Shown here: piece by piece, positions 23,715 through 34,999 of the stretch | Position numbering within the stretch: position 1 is the stretch's first letter | Layout: the number at the start of each line of letters is the position of its first letter | Source of the DNA: Sepiola atlantica | Taxonomy: Eukaryota; Mollusca; Cephalopoda; Sepiida; Sepiolidae | Length of the DNA: 64,000 bases | Reading direction: 5' to 3' | Assembly (NCBI GenBank): GCA_963556195.1 | Contig: OY744521.1 | Span: 136,238,399-136,302,398, forward strand | Notes under the pieces: generated by a model | What the model was told of the DNA's origin: nothing | What the model saw: the letters and a program-made list of their open reading frames with translations, nothing else | Databases searched by the model: none | Translations under genes and position numbers: made by a program

Positions 23715-24306
23715 TACACTCCTGATCAAAAATTTAAAACCACTTGAAAATCTTTTAAGAGAAACCTTATTTTTAAGGATATATTTTAAACTGCTCCCAC
23801 TTAAGGTTACAAATACTAAAAGGTTATGGAAACACACAGCTACATTCCAAACATTTTATTCAGAAATTTACATTTTTATAAAATGAGGCATTTTACACTT
23901 GATCAAAATTATAAGACCAGGGGTATAAATTGTTAGATCTATAGTAATTCCAATGTTTTTAGTTCAGTTAGAGATTAGCAATCACTGCGTAAAGGTGTCA
24001 CCATGCCTAAAGCAAGCAAACTTACCGAAGTTGAGCGTGCTCGAATTCTAGATTTCCATAAGCAAGGTTTGTCACAGCGGGCGATCGCAGTAAAACTGTG
24101 ATTTGCAACTTTCTAAAGAACAGTGAGAATTATGGAAAAGAAAAATCCACTGGTAGCCCCCAAAAATTGCTCCTGCATTGAGTAGGAAAATAAGACGGGT
24201 TGTTGTGAAAAACATTTTTGTCAGGGGTGTTAATAGGTACAGCGAAAGGTCATTCGTTTGCACAGGATCTGTTGTCTTAGATCGGATCTGTTCCGATTCC
24301 GACTTG

Positions 24307-24308
<2 letters not shown>
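23715..24308 (+). pseudogene. Truncated Tc1-type transposon (5' part)
   Basis: The left end TATACACTCCTGATCAAAA with AAATTTAAAACCAC resembles a Tc1-type terminus. A Met at 24003 opens MPKASKLTEVERARILDF, then HKQGLSQRAIAVKL, a helix-turn-helix as in Tc1 transposases. A stop follows, with out-of-frame pieces (CNFLKNSENYG and STGSPQKLL). The element is cut off by a (TA)n tract at 24309; the catalytic DDE part is absent. Confidence 0.75.

Positions 24309-24383
<75 letters not shown>
24309..24383. repeat. (TA)n microsatellite
   Basis: Pure TA run ending the truncated Tc1 piece. Confidence 0.95.
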
Positions 24384-24390
<7 letters not shown>

Positions 24391-24536
24391 TTAAATGACG
24401 AAAAAAAGTTTATTAAATCATTAGATGGTCAAGCAGAAAATATAATAAACTGACCTTGAATCCATGGATTTTTAAGGAATTACTCTTCTCCTCAGAAAAA
24501 AAGCAAATAAAATAAAATATCTATCATATATTATCA

Positions 24537-24538
<2 letters not shown>

Positions 24539-24570
<32 letters not shown>

Positions 24571-24585
24571 ATGTATGTATGTATG

Positions 24586-24674
<89 letters not shown>
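24539..24674. repeat. (TA)n with (GTAT)n insert
   Basis: TA runs with a short GTGTGTATGTATGTATG block between them. Confidence 0.95.
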
Positions 24675-24678
<4 letters not shown>

Positions 24679-24826
24679 TAGAACCTGATTGTTTGTTCAC
24701 AACTCCTCCTACGGGTTTCAGAGAACGACACCATAACAATATATATTCTGAAACTACATTATCCAGAGTACTTGGATGAGTTATTTCATATTTTCTTTTA
24801 ATGGATTCAAGTGCGAACGCAGACCG

Positions 24827-24868
24827 CATGTTAATGTTGTAGTCTGTACAGACTACAACATTAACATG
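24827..24868. repeat. Perfect 42-bp palindrome
   Basis: Half-site CATGTTAATGTTGTAGTCTG followed by T, then its exact reverse complement with no spacer; the axis lies between 24847 and 24848. No known element was recognised around it. Confidence 0.95.
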
Positions 24869-25035
24869 TGGTTCCTCATTCAATCCGGTCAACTCCGGGA
24901 GTGTCATTTAGCAGATATGTAACAAATGACCAATTTCTGTTATCAGTATCGTATACATTTTAAATAAGTAAATGGCTTCATTCATATACGATATAATATC
25001 TCTTACTGCCACTAGCAGTTTGGGTTACATCAGTT

Positions 25036-25114
25036 GTTATAGCACAGGACGCCACCCATTAGCGTCCCGGTTTCGAATCTCGCCAGTCAGAGCCACACCG
25101 AAACATGTTTCTGC

Positions 25115-25118
<4 letters not shown>
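25036..25118 (+). repeat. tRNA-like SINE head with GAAACATG tail
   Basis: A tRNA-like 3' half with B box GGTTTCGAATCTC (25069-25081) is followed by ACCGAAACATGTTTCTG and then (TA)n. The tail motif GAAACATG is shared with ribozyme-like tails at 30043, 52430 and 60376, but no CUGANGA core is present here. Confidence 0.5.
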
Positions 25119-25184
<66 letters not shown>

Positions 25185-25363
25185 TGACAAGTAGATTCAA
25201 GCAAATGTTATTAACTAAGACGGAGTGTTTTTGTTTGTTTTATGAGGCTCATATTAAAGCTGTAAATACTAGCTGTTAAAAAGTAAACATTAAAAATAAA
25301 TAGACGTAAACACACCAAGACTGACGATAATTTTATAAATCAAATCGAATATATATATGTGTG

Positions 25364-25398
<35 letters not shown>

Positions 25399-25401
25399 GT
25401 G
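25119..25401. repeat. (TA)n and (GT)n microsatellites
   Basis: TA run at 25119-25180 and GT run at 25353-25401, with unrecognised sequence between them. Confidence 0.9.
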
Positions 25402-26790
25402 TTACTCATACTCTCGTATTCATTCGCCTTCTCTTTCAAGCAAAACAGATTTACTTATCTCTCTTTGACTCATACATGCTTTCTTGTTCCTCCTTGTCTA
25501 CATTGTCTAACGCACTTAGTTCTCGTACATGCATGTGATTTAATCCCAACCCCACCTGTTTTGTTTTGGGTTTTGCTTCCTTCCGTTTCATTAGATCAGT
25601 TGATGCTACTCAACCAACCGATGATTATGCCCCTACTCCTCCGTAGATCACCGAAACCCGCACCCCACCTCGCAAACCTTACTTCGTTATGCTGCGGTTC
25701 ACTTGGCTCATTAGATAAAAACAAATAACAATGAAACACAAAGAAATAGTTCTTTATTCATTTTTTTATTAGACCTTTTTGTTCAACGTGTAAAGTTTCC
25801 TCTTCTCTGGCCAACAATTCCACTTCCGCCGATTTACTCTTCGCGTCGAAACAAATACCACTGAAGTGTATCAGCGTTTGGAGCGTATATGTGCGTAACA
25901 CTAATCGGTAGTAAGGTCTGTGGTCACCTGATGTAAGAAGTAATATAGACCATTGGGATAAAGTTAATTTTGATGCGTATCAGATGTAAATAGTTCATTG
26001 TTTAAACGGAAATGCATTTTATTATGTTAAAAAGGATTTGATTATTCTTTTACCGCTTCAATTATTTGTTAAAAAAAACGTAACATTTGTCTCCGACATT
26101 TTTGTAATAATACTAATACGAACATCATGTTTCTTTTCAATAATAGTCCGTGCTTTGCTTACAAGCGTACACACACGGGGTTTATATTATAATAAAAGAT
26201 AATTCAGAAAATAAAAAGTAATAAATAAAAATGTATTTCTTTTTTAATATCAGCTATACACTAAGGTCTGTAACCGCAACAGAACACGCAAGAACCAGTG
26301 TTGCCAAAGAGATGTATCTATTGAATGCATTGAATGCATTGCTGTCTCGTCCCCTTTACCATCTGCCATCTTAAGTTTGTCTCATGCGTGGGCTGTCGGG
26401 TCGGTTGTAATAACTACACAAGCAAGTTATATGGATCTTTTCCTTAGTCTTTTCATATATTTTTTTATGAACAGAGAAAACATCGCGCGAAGCATAGTAT
26501 TAATAGTCCCATTTAAATGTATCGAAACCAACCCCATGGCTGCGGGGTGTTTAGCCAAGACTCACGTAAGCCGCCCGCCCGCTTCCCTTCAAGTTAAGCC
26601 AGAAAAGAGATAGAACTAGATTGCTCTCGCTCTCGCCACGTAACGTCACAGTAACGCAAGAACTACAAGTCTTGCTACCTTCTACAACGGCCAATTTACA
26701 ACAACACCATATTACATATGTGATTGATATTTGCCCCAAAATGTACAACATGCATACTCTCTTGCCAGTCGAAGATACATTCTCGACATC
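25402..26790. other. Intron sequence, nothing recognised
   Basis: Moderately GC-rich patches; open frames at 25357-25728, 26377-26613 and 26551-26751 (minus) show no recognisable domain or splice support. Confidence 0.45.
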
Positions 26791-26799
26791 AGTCTGACA

Positions 26800-27030
26800 G
26801 TGACTTTGTTGCTATCGGACTGAGGTATAGTTCTGTTCAGTCTCAGGAGATTAACTCTCCCAAGCTTTACCTTCTCTTTGAGAAGGGGTTAGTTTATTGC
26901 TAATCGCCTGAGGCACCCCTACCGGGGAATGCCGATTGGTCTGCTCAGGCATTTTTGTAGGGCAGAGCACGCTAATTCTAGTACGCTGGCTTTCCACATC
27001 TGACGTGGCTAACCGTCTGGAGAGGATGTA
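26800..27030 (+). repeat. Dispersed repeat family X (copy 3)
   Basis: Blocks AACTCTCCCAAGCTTTACCT, GTTTATTGCTAATCGCCTGA and GGCACCCCTACCG, then CTGGCTTTCCACATC, match 20430-20640 in order. This copy has additional sequence at 26945-27000 between shared blocks. Confidence 0.65.
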
Positions 27031-27039
27031 GATAAAAAT

Positions 27040-29480
27040 ACTTTGACCTTGTGTCTAACTTCCTGCAGAGCATTTAAATAAACATACAGTGTTGGCAAAA
27101 AATATTTGAAAAATATGACAAGAAGTTGAATTAAAACATAGCCATTATGAATCTCCAAAATACAAACAGTATTTTGGAGATGCGAAATTTCATCATTATT
27201 TACAATTTTCTGACTGCTTTAATCATCTTCGGTGTTGTCCGGGACGAACATGGCCGAAACGATGAGTATGTTTGTTCAGGTGTGCAGATTATCTCTCGAT
27301 TCTGAATTCAATCCGGAGTAAAAGCAAGAATCACTTGGTTCAATAAGTTAACTGAAACAATGTCTCTTGGCCTTTGGAATGGAATACGAACAGTGTACCC
27401 CTGTAACTAATTTATATTTAAGAAATTTAGATTGGCACGTGTTCTTCAGAAAAGTCTGATTTATTCTCTTCTTCCTTTGTTCCAGCTCGTTTGACTCGTT
27501 GGTCTCGTGGTCTTCATCATTTCGCTGTTTGTATACCTCGCTATAATACAGCTTCCTATTTCAGTAGCTTCATTTTGGGAATTCTCTTTCTGATGACTGT
27601 TTTCATCTTACCTATAGCCTCAGTCTTTTCAAGGCTACGGTCAATAGGCATCTCCAGTCTTTGTGATAATCATCTTTCGTTCGTTTTAGTTCCTTACATC
27701 AAGTGGCTGTATGCCTTGTCTGTGTGACTTCAATAAACAAATCTTTTTCATTATATGGTTATGGTTTTAGCCGATGTAACCTTCAGTCTTCTTTAGTGCA
27801 TCTTGTCAAACTTGGAAACTTTCTAATCGAAGTTTGGAATCTTAACACGTTCGATATAAAGATTCCCAAGTTCGACTAGAAGGTGCCATGTTGTAAAAGA
27901 AGCACATGGAGAAGTTTCGACGTTACATCGGTCGAAACGTTGTTAATACAAGAATCAAGATAAGAATAGTAGTTCGAATAATTCAAATAATAATAGAGAT
28001 AATGTTGTTTAAATCTTTATTTATAAAATTACTATATGTAAATAGCTTCCTAAACTTTCAAAGTTTTAATACATGAGGATTTGCTAAGAATTTTAAAGCC
28101 AGTTTAAATGACTTTCTATTCCTTAGTTTTAATAATTCCAAATTCATCTCAAATTGTGAAGTGCCACAATTCATTCTTTTGTTTTCGATTATTAACAAAA
28201 GGTTAAAATGGCTGCCTCATTTACAAAAAAAACGAAATGCATTATGGTCGATTTAATTTCGTGATTAAATTATTTTTATAGTACTTTTTAAAAGTTATTT
28301 TTGGTACTTTTTGCTATTGTATTTTTGATTTCACTAAATAATCGATTAATAGTAAATAATAAAATAATAATGCGTAAGTACGTAGAGGCGACAAACACAC
28401 CCACGTATTCAGACACACGAGAAGTTGTCTAACAATATTATCAATATAGAGATTAGGGACTTCTGTAATTAAAACAGAACTGAAATTTATAAATAAATGC
28501 CTGTAGAATACCGTCTCTTGTTTATAAAAGAAGCAATGAAAAACGTATTCGACGTATAAACGCCCTATCCATTGTGGGAATATAGTTACAATCATGATAA
28601 TTGGGCATAGGAATAGAGCTGACAAGTGTTCAGAACAATTCAGCTGAGGATACAATACGAGAACAAAGAAAGAGGGACGTGGTTTGAAACGGAAAGAAAA
28701 TATTCTGTGCAAATGTGATATGACAGAAACTAAGAAGAAGTAGATATGGTTATATAAAAAAAAACATAAAACTAGAGAAACGGACTCTTTTGTCATTACA
28801 TGCTAGAGTTAATTCATTGGAGACAAATACATAAACAATAATAACGCCATGCATTTAGAAATGAAAATGTACGTTGTCGTTTGAATCAACTTAAAAATGT
28901 CGCATATAAGCATTTTTCTTTTTTACTATTTATAAAGTGTTTTTCTTTTATTCAAAGCATTAAAATATGTTTTGTACTAATGAGTCACCGCATATCAAGC
29001 CTTAAAGGCAACTCAAGGATAAGTGTTAAGGAGTCCGTCAGGTGGACGGTGAGACAACACCTATAGGAATCTGAGACAACACTTTGAGGAAACAGTCGTT
29101 CTGTTTTAAAACATTAGACATAAAAAAGTTAAAACATAAACTCATTTTTACGATAGACGTAATACAAATTAAAGTTTAACTAAAGAACCAAAACAGTTTT
29201 GGTGGTACCAATAATATATAGGTAACGAAGAATAATAGCCCAAACCAGTTTTGATCAAACCTCATTTCTATTCAGGCATCCGACTCCGTGTTTCCTGCGT
29301 GTTTTCTTCCCCTGTGACAAGGACAAGTAACGATATTCGTTAATCGAATAGGCGACACTTCAATAGTAATCAACTATACTGGAATTAAAAAAGAAAGAAA
29401 CATTTTTTATGAATATTATTCTCCTGAAATACACCATTATGTTAACACAACTTTACTAATGTTTTTTTTTCTTTTTACAG
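27040..29480. other. Intron sequence with one hairpin
   Basis: Apart from an 8-bp stem GTTTCGAC/GTCGAAAC at 27914-27938, nothing was recognised. Open frames here (for example 28314-28796 minus) have no domain signature. Confidence 0.45.
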
Positions 29481-29522
29481 GGCCTGTTTTTCTTCATGTT
29501 CCATTGTATGATGAATATTGAT
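29481..29522 (+). CDS. Adhesion GPCR 42-base micro-exon: end of TM7
   Basis: Flanked by TTTTTACAG and GTAAGT, this exon has exactly 14 codons, GLFFFMFHCMMNID. The family pattern is Q-G-x-F-I/F-F-x-F-H-C-x-x-N-x-x-V-R; the leading Q is the last residue of the exon ending at 17728 and the V-R opens the exon at 34804. Both boundaries are phase 0. It sits between introns of about 11.8 and 5.3 kb. Confidence 0.95.
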
Positions 29523-29551
29523 GTAAGTAGTTGAATTTATATACCTTGTGT

Positions 29552-29555
<4 letters not shown>

Positions 29556-29613
<58 letters not shown>
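29556..29613. repeat. (TA)n microsatellite
   Basis: Pure TA run between the 42-base exon and the SINE at 29630. Confidence 0.95.
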
Positions 29614-29619
<6 letters not shown>

Positions 29620-29629
29620 TTTACAGTAA

Positions 29630-29782
29630 ATGATTTCTAATATCAACGTACGTATGTTTCATCTCAACCAAGACTCATCAGTAGAGTAATATGAAACTTT
29701 ACCACTGATCGTAAAATTCGAACCACGAACTAAAGTCACCTTTGACTTCTATCCCACATCTATATACCAACACGGCCGTCGA
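29630..29782 (-). repeat. tRNA-derived SINE head with hammerhead tail (copy 4)
   Basis: On the minus strand: A-box-like GGCCGTGTTGG (29767-29777), variable arm AGTCAAAGGTGACT, B box GGTTCGAAT (29716-29724), then the exact core CTGATGA (29675-29681), a GTCTT/GAGAT stem II with wobbles and loop GGTT, and GAAA. The tail continues with ACATACGTACGTTG and ends at (TA)n. Stem I is poorly supported. Head and variable arm match the copy at 3075-3209. Confidence 0.7.
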
Positions 29783-29869
29783 AACAGCTATACAAGGAGG
29801 AACAAAAACATTCCTACTATTCATTAAACGAACTTAATAAGCCTCAAAAGAGTATTCTTCCTACCAAAG

Positions 29870-29872
<3 letters not shown>

Positions 29873-29935
<63 letters not shown>
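29873..29935. repeat. (TA)n microsatellite
   Basis: Pure TA run. Confidence 0.95.
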
Positions 29936-29938
<3 letters not shown>

Positions 29939-30042
29939 ATGTATGTTCGTTGGTTTATAGATGTTAATCTAATAAAACTATGGCGTTTATAAGATAATGC
30001 TCAATAACAAGTAGAGCTGTATTTTAGTATATGTTTAATTGT

Positions 30043-30104
30043 TGGCTACATATGTGCATACATGTTTCATCTGTGACTTTATTTTAAATCTAGCTTTCTC
30101 AGGT
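30043..30104 (-). ncRNA. Degenerate hammerhead-like tail
   Basis: The minus strand has CTGAGAA (one change from CUGANGA), then GAAACATGTATGCACATATGTAGCC. The last part gives an ACAT/ATGT stem III followed by UA and GCC, the same layout as at 52430. The core change makes activity unlikely. Confidence 0.4.
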
Positions 30105-30267
30105 CGCAGTAAATATACTGAAAAAAACATGAATTCAATTCTCACAGAAAGTTTTGGCTGTGGGGGAGGAGGGAGACGGGAATTAGACATTCGTACAGGG
30201 ACGAGACATGCTAGAAGGTATTCATCGTATTAATACGTACACAATATATACGTTCATACACATTCAA

Positions 30268-30270
<3 letters not shown>

Positions 30271-30319
<49 letters not shown>
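30271..30319. repeat. (CA)n-(TA)n microsatellite
   Basis: CA run passing into a TA run. Confidence 0.95.
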
Positions 30320-30321
<2 letters not shown>

Positions 30322-32195
30322 AACTAGCGTTAAACATATACAAGTAAGGAGCTAAAAGACAGACATTCATCCTCCCTTTGTCAGAAACATCGTTACTGGA
30401 ATGTGAAGGTTAAAGGACAAAATAAGGGAAGCGAGATTTACGAGGATGCCGAAAGTTAACCCAATGTCCACTTTACACTTTCCTTCGTATGATCGTAGGC
30501 GGGCTTTTTTAGATGGATAATATCTGACGATCTAGTCTTGAGGGTCGATATGTGCGATTTGAGGGGTTGTTTAACAATTCTCACAGAATTCTGACTAACA
30601 AATGTTTAGGAAAATAAGAAGAAATAATGGTTAATTATGAATTATACAACAAAATTATTTACTGTGGACATTATGTATAAATTGTCTTTGTTGGGGGATG
30701 ATGGAAAATTGAGCGTTCTTAATACATATATATTTTAGTTTATTGGAATTGGAGAGGGGATACGTTAACATAAGTTTTTTTCGTTTCTCTCAACCTTAGC
30801 GATTAAGTAGATAAGCTAATTTGTAATATAAAACTATAAATTAATAGGAATTTCGTCAGCTTAATTGGAAGCAATCTCATTGTGTTCACGGTGGGAGAGA
30901 GTAATTTTAATCTGAATGTTAACTAATGAAACCTATATGAGACCAGTACAATACAAATTATTAGTTGTATATCTTGATAAATAGTATTAGAAATTTTCAG
31001 ACTGTCTTGGTTCCGGTTATATTTTGGTTTAGTAATTTAATATTATTTCAAATTTCAAAACCCGGAGGATACCTTACATGCGCAATTAAAATCAAAACGA
31101 TGTTGTTATATGTGGTTATATCATTATACAGTTTTTCTTTGCTAATTTCTATCTGTTCATGTCCTGTCCTCTCTGTATTTGGAAAAAGTTTTTTTAAGAG
31201 ATATATAGAATATATTCTTTCGTTGGTTCGATGTGTTATATATGTAATTTTAGCCTATTAACATATTTACTATGCCTCTCATATAGACTATAAAAGAAAG
31301 ACTTGTTTAATTTAATTTAATTAAATGGGAATATTCTTTGTTTACTTTCCTGCTATACTGCTATAGGCATTTGCATGAGACCTTTGATAATTTTCTTTTT
31401 TTAATTAAGTAGGCAGATAACTCAATCAGTTTTTAATCAGAAATTATAACCATTTAATTTGTTATTTATTTTTGCTTTTTATGGTTAAGCGTAAGATGAT
31501 CGGAGCAATTCATTTTGGATTTTTTAACACGGGGCCTTTAAAACAAATGAAAGCAGATGCAATAAGTAGATTTTTTAAAATAGTGATTCAATTTTAAACT
31601 AATTCCAATTTTATAGATATGGTAATATTGTCATTTAATCCCGTAAATTTGTATCTACTTTCAGTGAAAGAAACATCTGTCTTTTGTATGTTCTAAAAAC
31701 ATAAAATCACCATTTTTACGAATACGATGTCAGCCGTTGAGAGCGTAGATTTTTATTATCGGTATTAGTCAACATGCGCCCTACATTTCGCCCTAGACAC
31801 CTACATCAGCTTTGGGGGCGCAGCTTTTCATTGGGGTCATCAGCATCGTGTCAATTACCCCGCTACTGTGCATTTTCACTTCCGTTCTCTTATCATGTCA
31901 CAAAGCTAGTTTTTGTTTGCCATCGTCAGATTTCATGATATATATATATATGTATACATACATTCGCATTCGTTCTATGCAGGATTGTTTACTATATCAA
32001 ACCTTCGAACAATTTGCAACATTATTTTAGACAATTTCTGTTTTACTTTTAGACTATTTCTTAGTGAAATTATTATTAGTATTGATAAAATAAATACCCG
32101 TTCTATGGACATTATTATTTTTGCTTTTTATAAGTGAATAATCTATTTTTAATTCGAAGGATTATTTTTATTTATTAAAATATTTAGCAAAGTTT
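30320..32195. other. Intron sequence, nothing recognised
   Basis: AT-rich DNA with short open frames that lack recognisable domains. Confidence 0.45.
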
Positions 32196-32357
<162 letters not shown>

Positions 32358-32448
32358 CGCGTAGGTATTTATGTATTCATTTATGCTCAACAAATAATTC
32401 AGAGCAAGAAAGTATAAGGGTGCGATTATGATATGATTATATATTTTA

Positions 32449-32451
<3 letters not shown>

Positions 32452-32537
<86 letters not shown>
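32452..32537. repeat. (TA)n microsatellite
   Basis: TA run directly abutting the inverted repeat that begins at 32551. Confidence 0.95.
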
Positions 32538-32539
<2 letters not shown>

Positions 32540-32550
32540 CAGTAAGTCAT

Positions 32551-32807
32551 TATTTATGCAAGTCTGGTTGAATAACACGGAATTTTCGCGTTTTTTTTTC
32601 TTATTAATGTGCTCGATGCGACGAGCAAGCTTTCGAGTCTCCGACGATTGAAAGCGCTAGAGATGGTTGAAATAAGAATTCTCGGAGCCATATTATACAA
32701 ACTACTACAGGAGACCCAAAAGCTTTCTCGCCGCATCGAGAACACTACTAAGAAAATTAAAATCGCGTAAATTATGTGGTATTCAACCAGACTTGCATAA
32801 AACATTA
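32551..32807. repeat. Foldback element: inverted arms of about 92-98 bp
   Basis: The left arm (32551-32642) has TATGCAAGTCTGGTTGAATA, TCGCG, CTCGATGCG and AAGCTTTCGAGTCTCC. The right arm (32710-32807) carries their near-complements in reverse order: GGAGACCCAAAAGCTTTC, CGCATCGAG, CGCG, and TATTCAACCAGACTTGCATA. The spacer of about 67 bases is unique. It looks like an inverted duplication or foldback transposon abutting a (TA)n tract; no coding potential is seen. Confidence 0.85.
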
Positions 32808-33338
32808 TTTTCGTAGTTATATTTAAAGAAAGTTGAAAGTTGAAAACCAAATAATGTGTTATTTTTATTTATGAATAAAACTATTTAAAATCTGAGATTT
32901 CGACAAGTAATTAAGAGGTTTATAGCAGTAGAATGAAGAAGAACAATGCTTTTTAAACGTAGAATTTTGTACGTTTGAATTGCAACTCAAAACAGAAAAA
33001 TAAAAAAGTGTTTTTTTTTCATCTATTTTTGCTTTCTGGCTGTTCACTTGATTTCCGTTTTTTTTTTTTGCAGCCAATCAGACATTTGCTTTGAAAATAA
33101 CACTTTACTGTTCGAAACTCTCCGCTTTTAAATAAATGATTTTATTTATATAAAAAAAATCACATTATTTGGTGTTCGACTTTTTAAAATATATATATAC
33201 ATGTTCAGATAAAATAAATATATATATATATGTTTATATATATATATGTGTGTGTGGGGGGGGTGCGTGTGTGTGTATTTAGATCAAAATAAAATTAAAT
33301 AACACGGTTAAAAATAAATTTTAAATTATTTATGTAAA

Positions 33339-34330
33339 TTAAATGTCAACTGGGAAAATTTGAGAGAGACTCCATTTCTCTGGTCGGTCTCCGCTGTGAG
33401 TGTCGTTGTATAATATATGGAGTATTTTATTTACATTTGGTAGTTTCCAGAACTCAGGTGGTAGTCCATCGCGTCCTGGATCTTTTCCATTCCTCATCCA
33501 TTGAACAGCAGCATCTATTTCAGATTGTGAAAGTTCGTCCATTGGATATCGTTGAGGATCTTTTTGATGGGACTTTTAGATTCTGCAGTTGGGCGAGCAT
33601 TCATAAAAGTGTTAAAGTGGTTTTCCCAGGTTTCTAATCTGTCTTCACGTCCGATGAAGATAACACTGACAACTCCTTAACGAAGTCCCATGCTTTCTTA
33701 ATTGCTGCAGAGGTGAAAGGATTTCCCAATGTTCGCAGACTGTTCTGATTTATTTGCCTCTCCACAAGGGAAGAGTTAGACACAAGGTCAGTTTTTAATG
33801 TAGGGTAAATCTGGCTCCCCAAAAGGGACACTCTGGATTAGAACAAAAATGTCAATTTACTCAGTCAAGACAGACTTCTCCTTCACTGACTGAGGACAGA
33901 AAAGATTAAGTGTAGAATCAGAAAAGATACTACACTTTATTCCTAGCCAAGAAAATTATGTTTAGTGTTATTAATGTGTTTATCCTCAAAACTGTCGAAT
34001 GCTGTACGCAAATTGTGCTGGGCAAAGTGGGCGTTTCTGGTTGATGCACGCAGGGTCGCTTTGCGAGCAATAACAGGAACGATATAAACTGTTTTTGAAG
34101 GGCGCAGTTTTGGAGGTAGCAATTCAGCACCCACCTTATTGGCAATGGATATACATTTGATGTAGTTCTGTTTTGCAGTTGGGAAATAACTAAAACGAGA
34201 TTCAATGTCTGTTATTAAGGCTCACCAAAACAGTTTCTTTGTAGATGGTGGTTTGGGGAGACTTAGGCTAAATTGAACTATTGCTCTGGCAATGCTGTGA
34301 TCTCTGCCAATTGGGTTTGAGGATAACTAT
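33339..34330 (-). pseudogene. LINE reverse transcriptase N-terminal remnant
   Basis: The minus strand reads DELSQSEIDAAVQWMRNGK, DPGRDGLPPEFWKLPNV and SGDRPEKWSLSQI at its 3' side. The pattern A-V-x-x-M-K-N-G-K-A-P-G-x-D-G-I-P is the start of LINE reverse transcriptase (motif 1/2). Upstream pieces AAIKKAWDFVKEL and PKLRPSKTVYIV fit the linker between the endonuclease and RT domains, in shifted frames. Catalytic blocks further on are missing at 33338. Confidence 0.75.
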
Positions 34331-34803
34331 GCTTGACAGTCGTTGATGTTGTTATAACAACGACAACAACAAAAAATCAATACCTTTGTTGTAAATGCTA
34401 ATCTCAGTGTATATATTAAAACGTTCTGAGTGGGCTTCTATGAATGGCCTTCTGCTGTTCGGTAATGTGTGCACTTCGGAGGACACTCAGGGCCACCGAC
34501 AGTTGTCTTGTTCCAGACTGGTGAAGGGGCAAACGAAACAGAAAACAATGAGAAATGTATTTTTAAATTAAATTACGAACGTAAAATCATGGAGTACATG
34601 AGCAGTAAAACGAATGGATTTAAAGATGTGTATTCCAACCGGTCACCGTGAAGACGAGTGTCGCAGTTGGTTCTGCCACGTTGGACTTCATCAATCGCCT
34701 GATAAATGATTTGTAACCGTGTGTGTATTCAGTGATCAATGAAGTGTAAATGAGATAACAATCTGATGTATCTTACTTCTAATTTCTTTCTTCTATTGGG
34801 CAG

Positions 34804-34944
34804 GTCCGAAATGCCATCAAGAGAAGATATTTCGGCAGAAGACGAAGTACCTTATCAGCTGCAAGAAAGAGTTCAGTGGATTTCGACACCTACGGAGAAT
34901 ATTCTTCAGGGGGCAAAAAATTGGTCCGCGATCCGTCAACCTCG
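34804..34944 (+). CDS. Adhesion GPCR exon: proximal cytoplasmic tail
   Basis: The acceptor TTGGGCAG precedes 34804 and the donor GTAAGT follows 34944. Its 47 codons start VRNAIKRRYFGRRRSTLS and continue with a Ser/Tyr-rich stretch (SVDFDTYGEYSSGG) ending VRDPSTS. The basic juxtamembrane helix (V-R-x-x-x-K-R) is typical after TM7. Serines and tyrosines make phosphorylation plausible but no specific site can be claimed. A longer open frame here is out of phase. Confidence 0.9.
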
Positions 34945-34999
34945 GTAAGTTGAAAAGGACAAGTTGAGCTTTCCTATCCTGTACTCGCTCAAAACTTAA

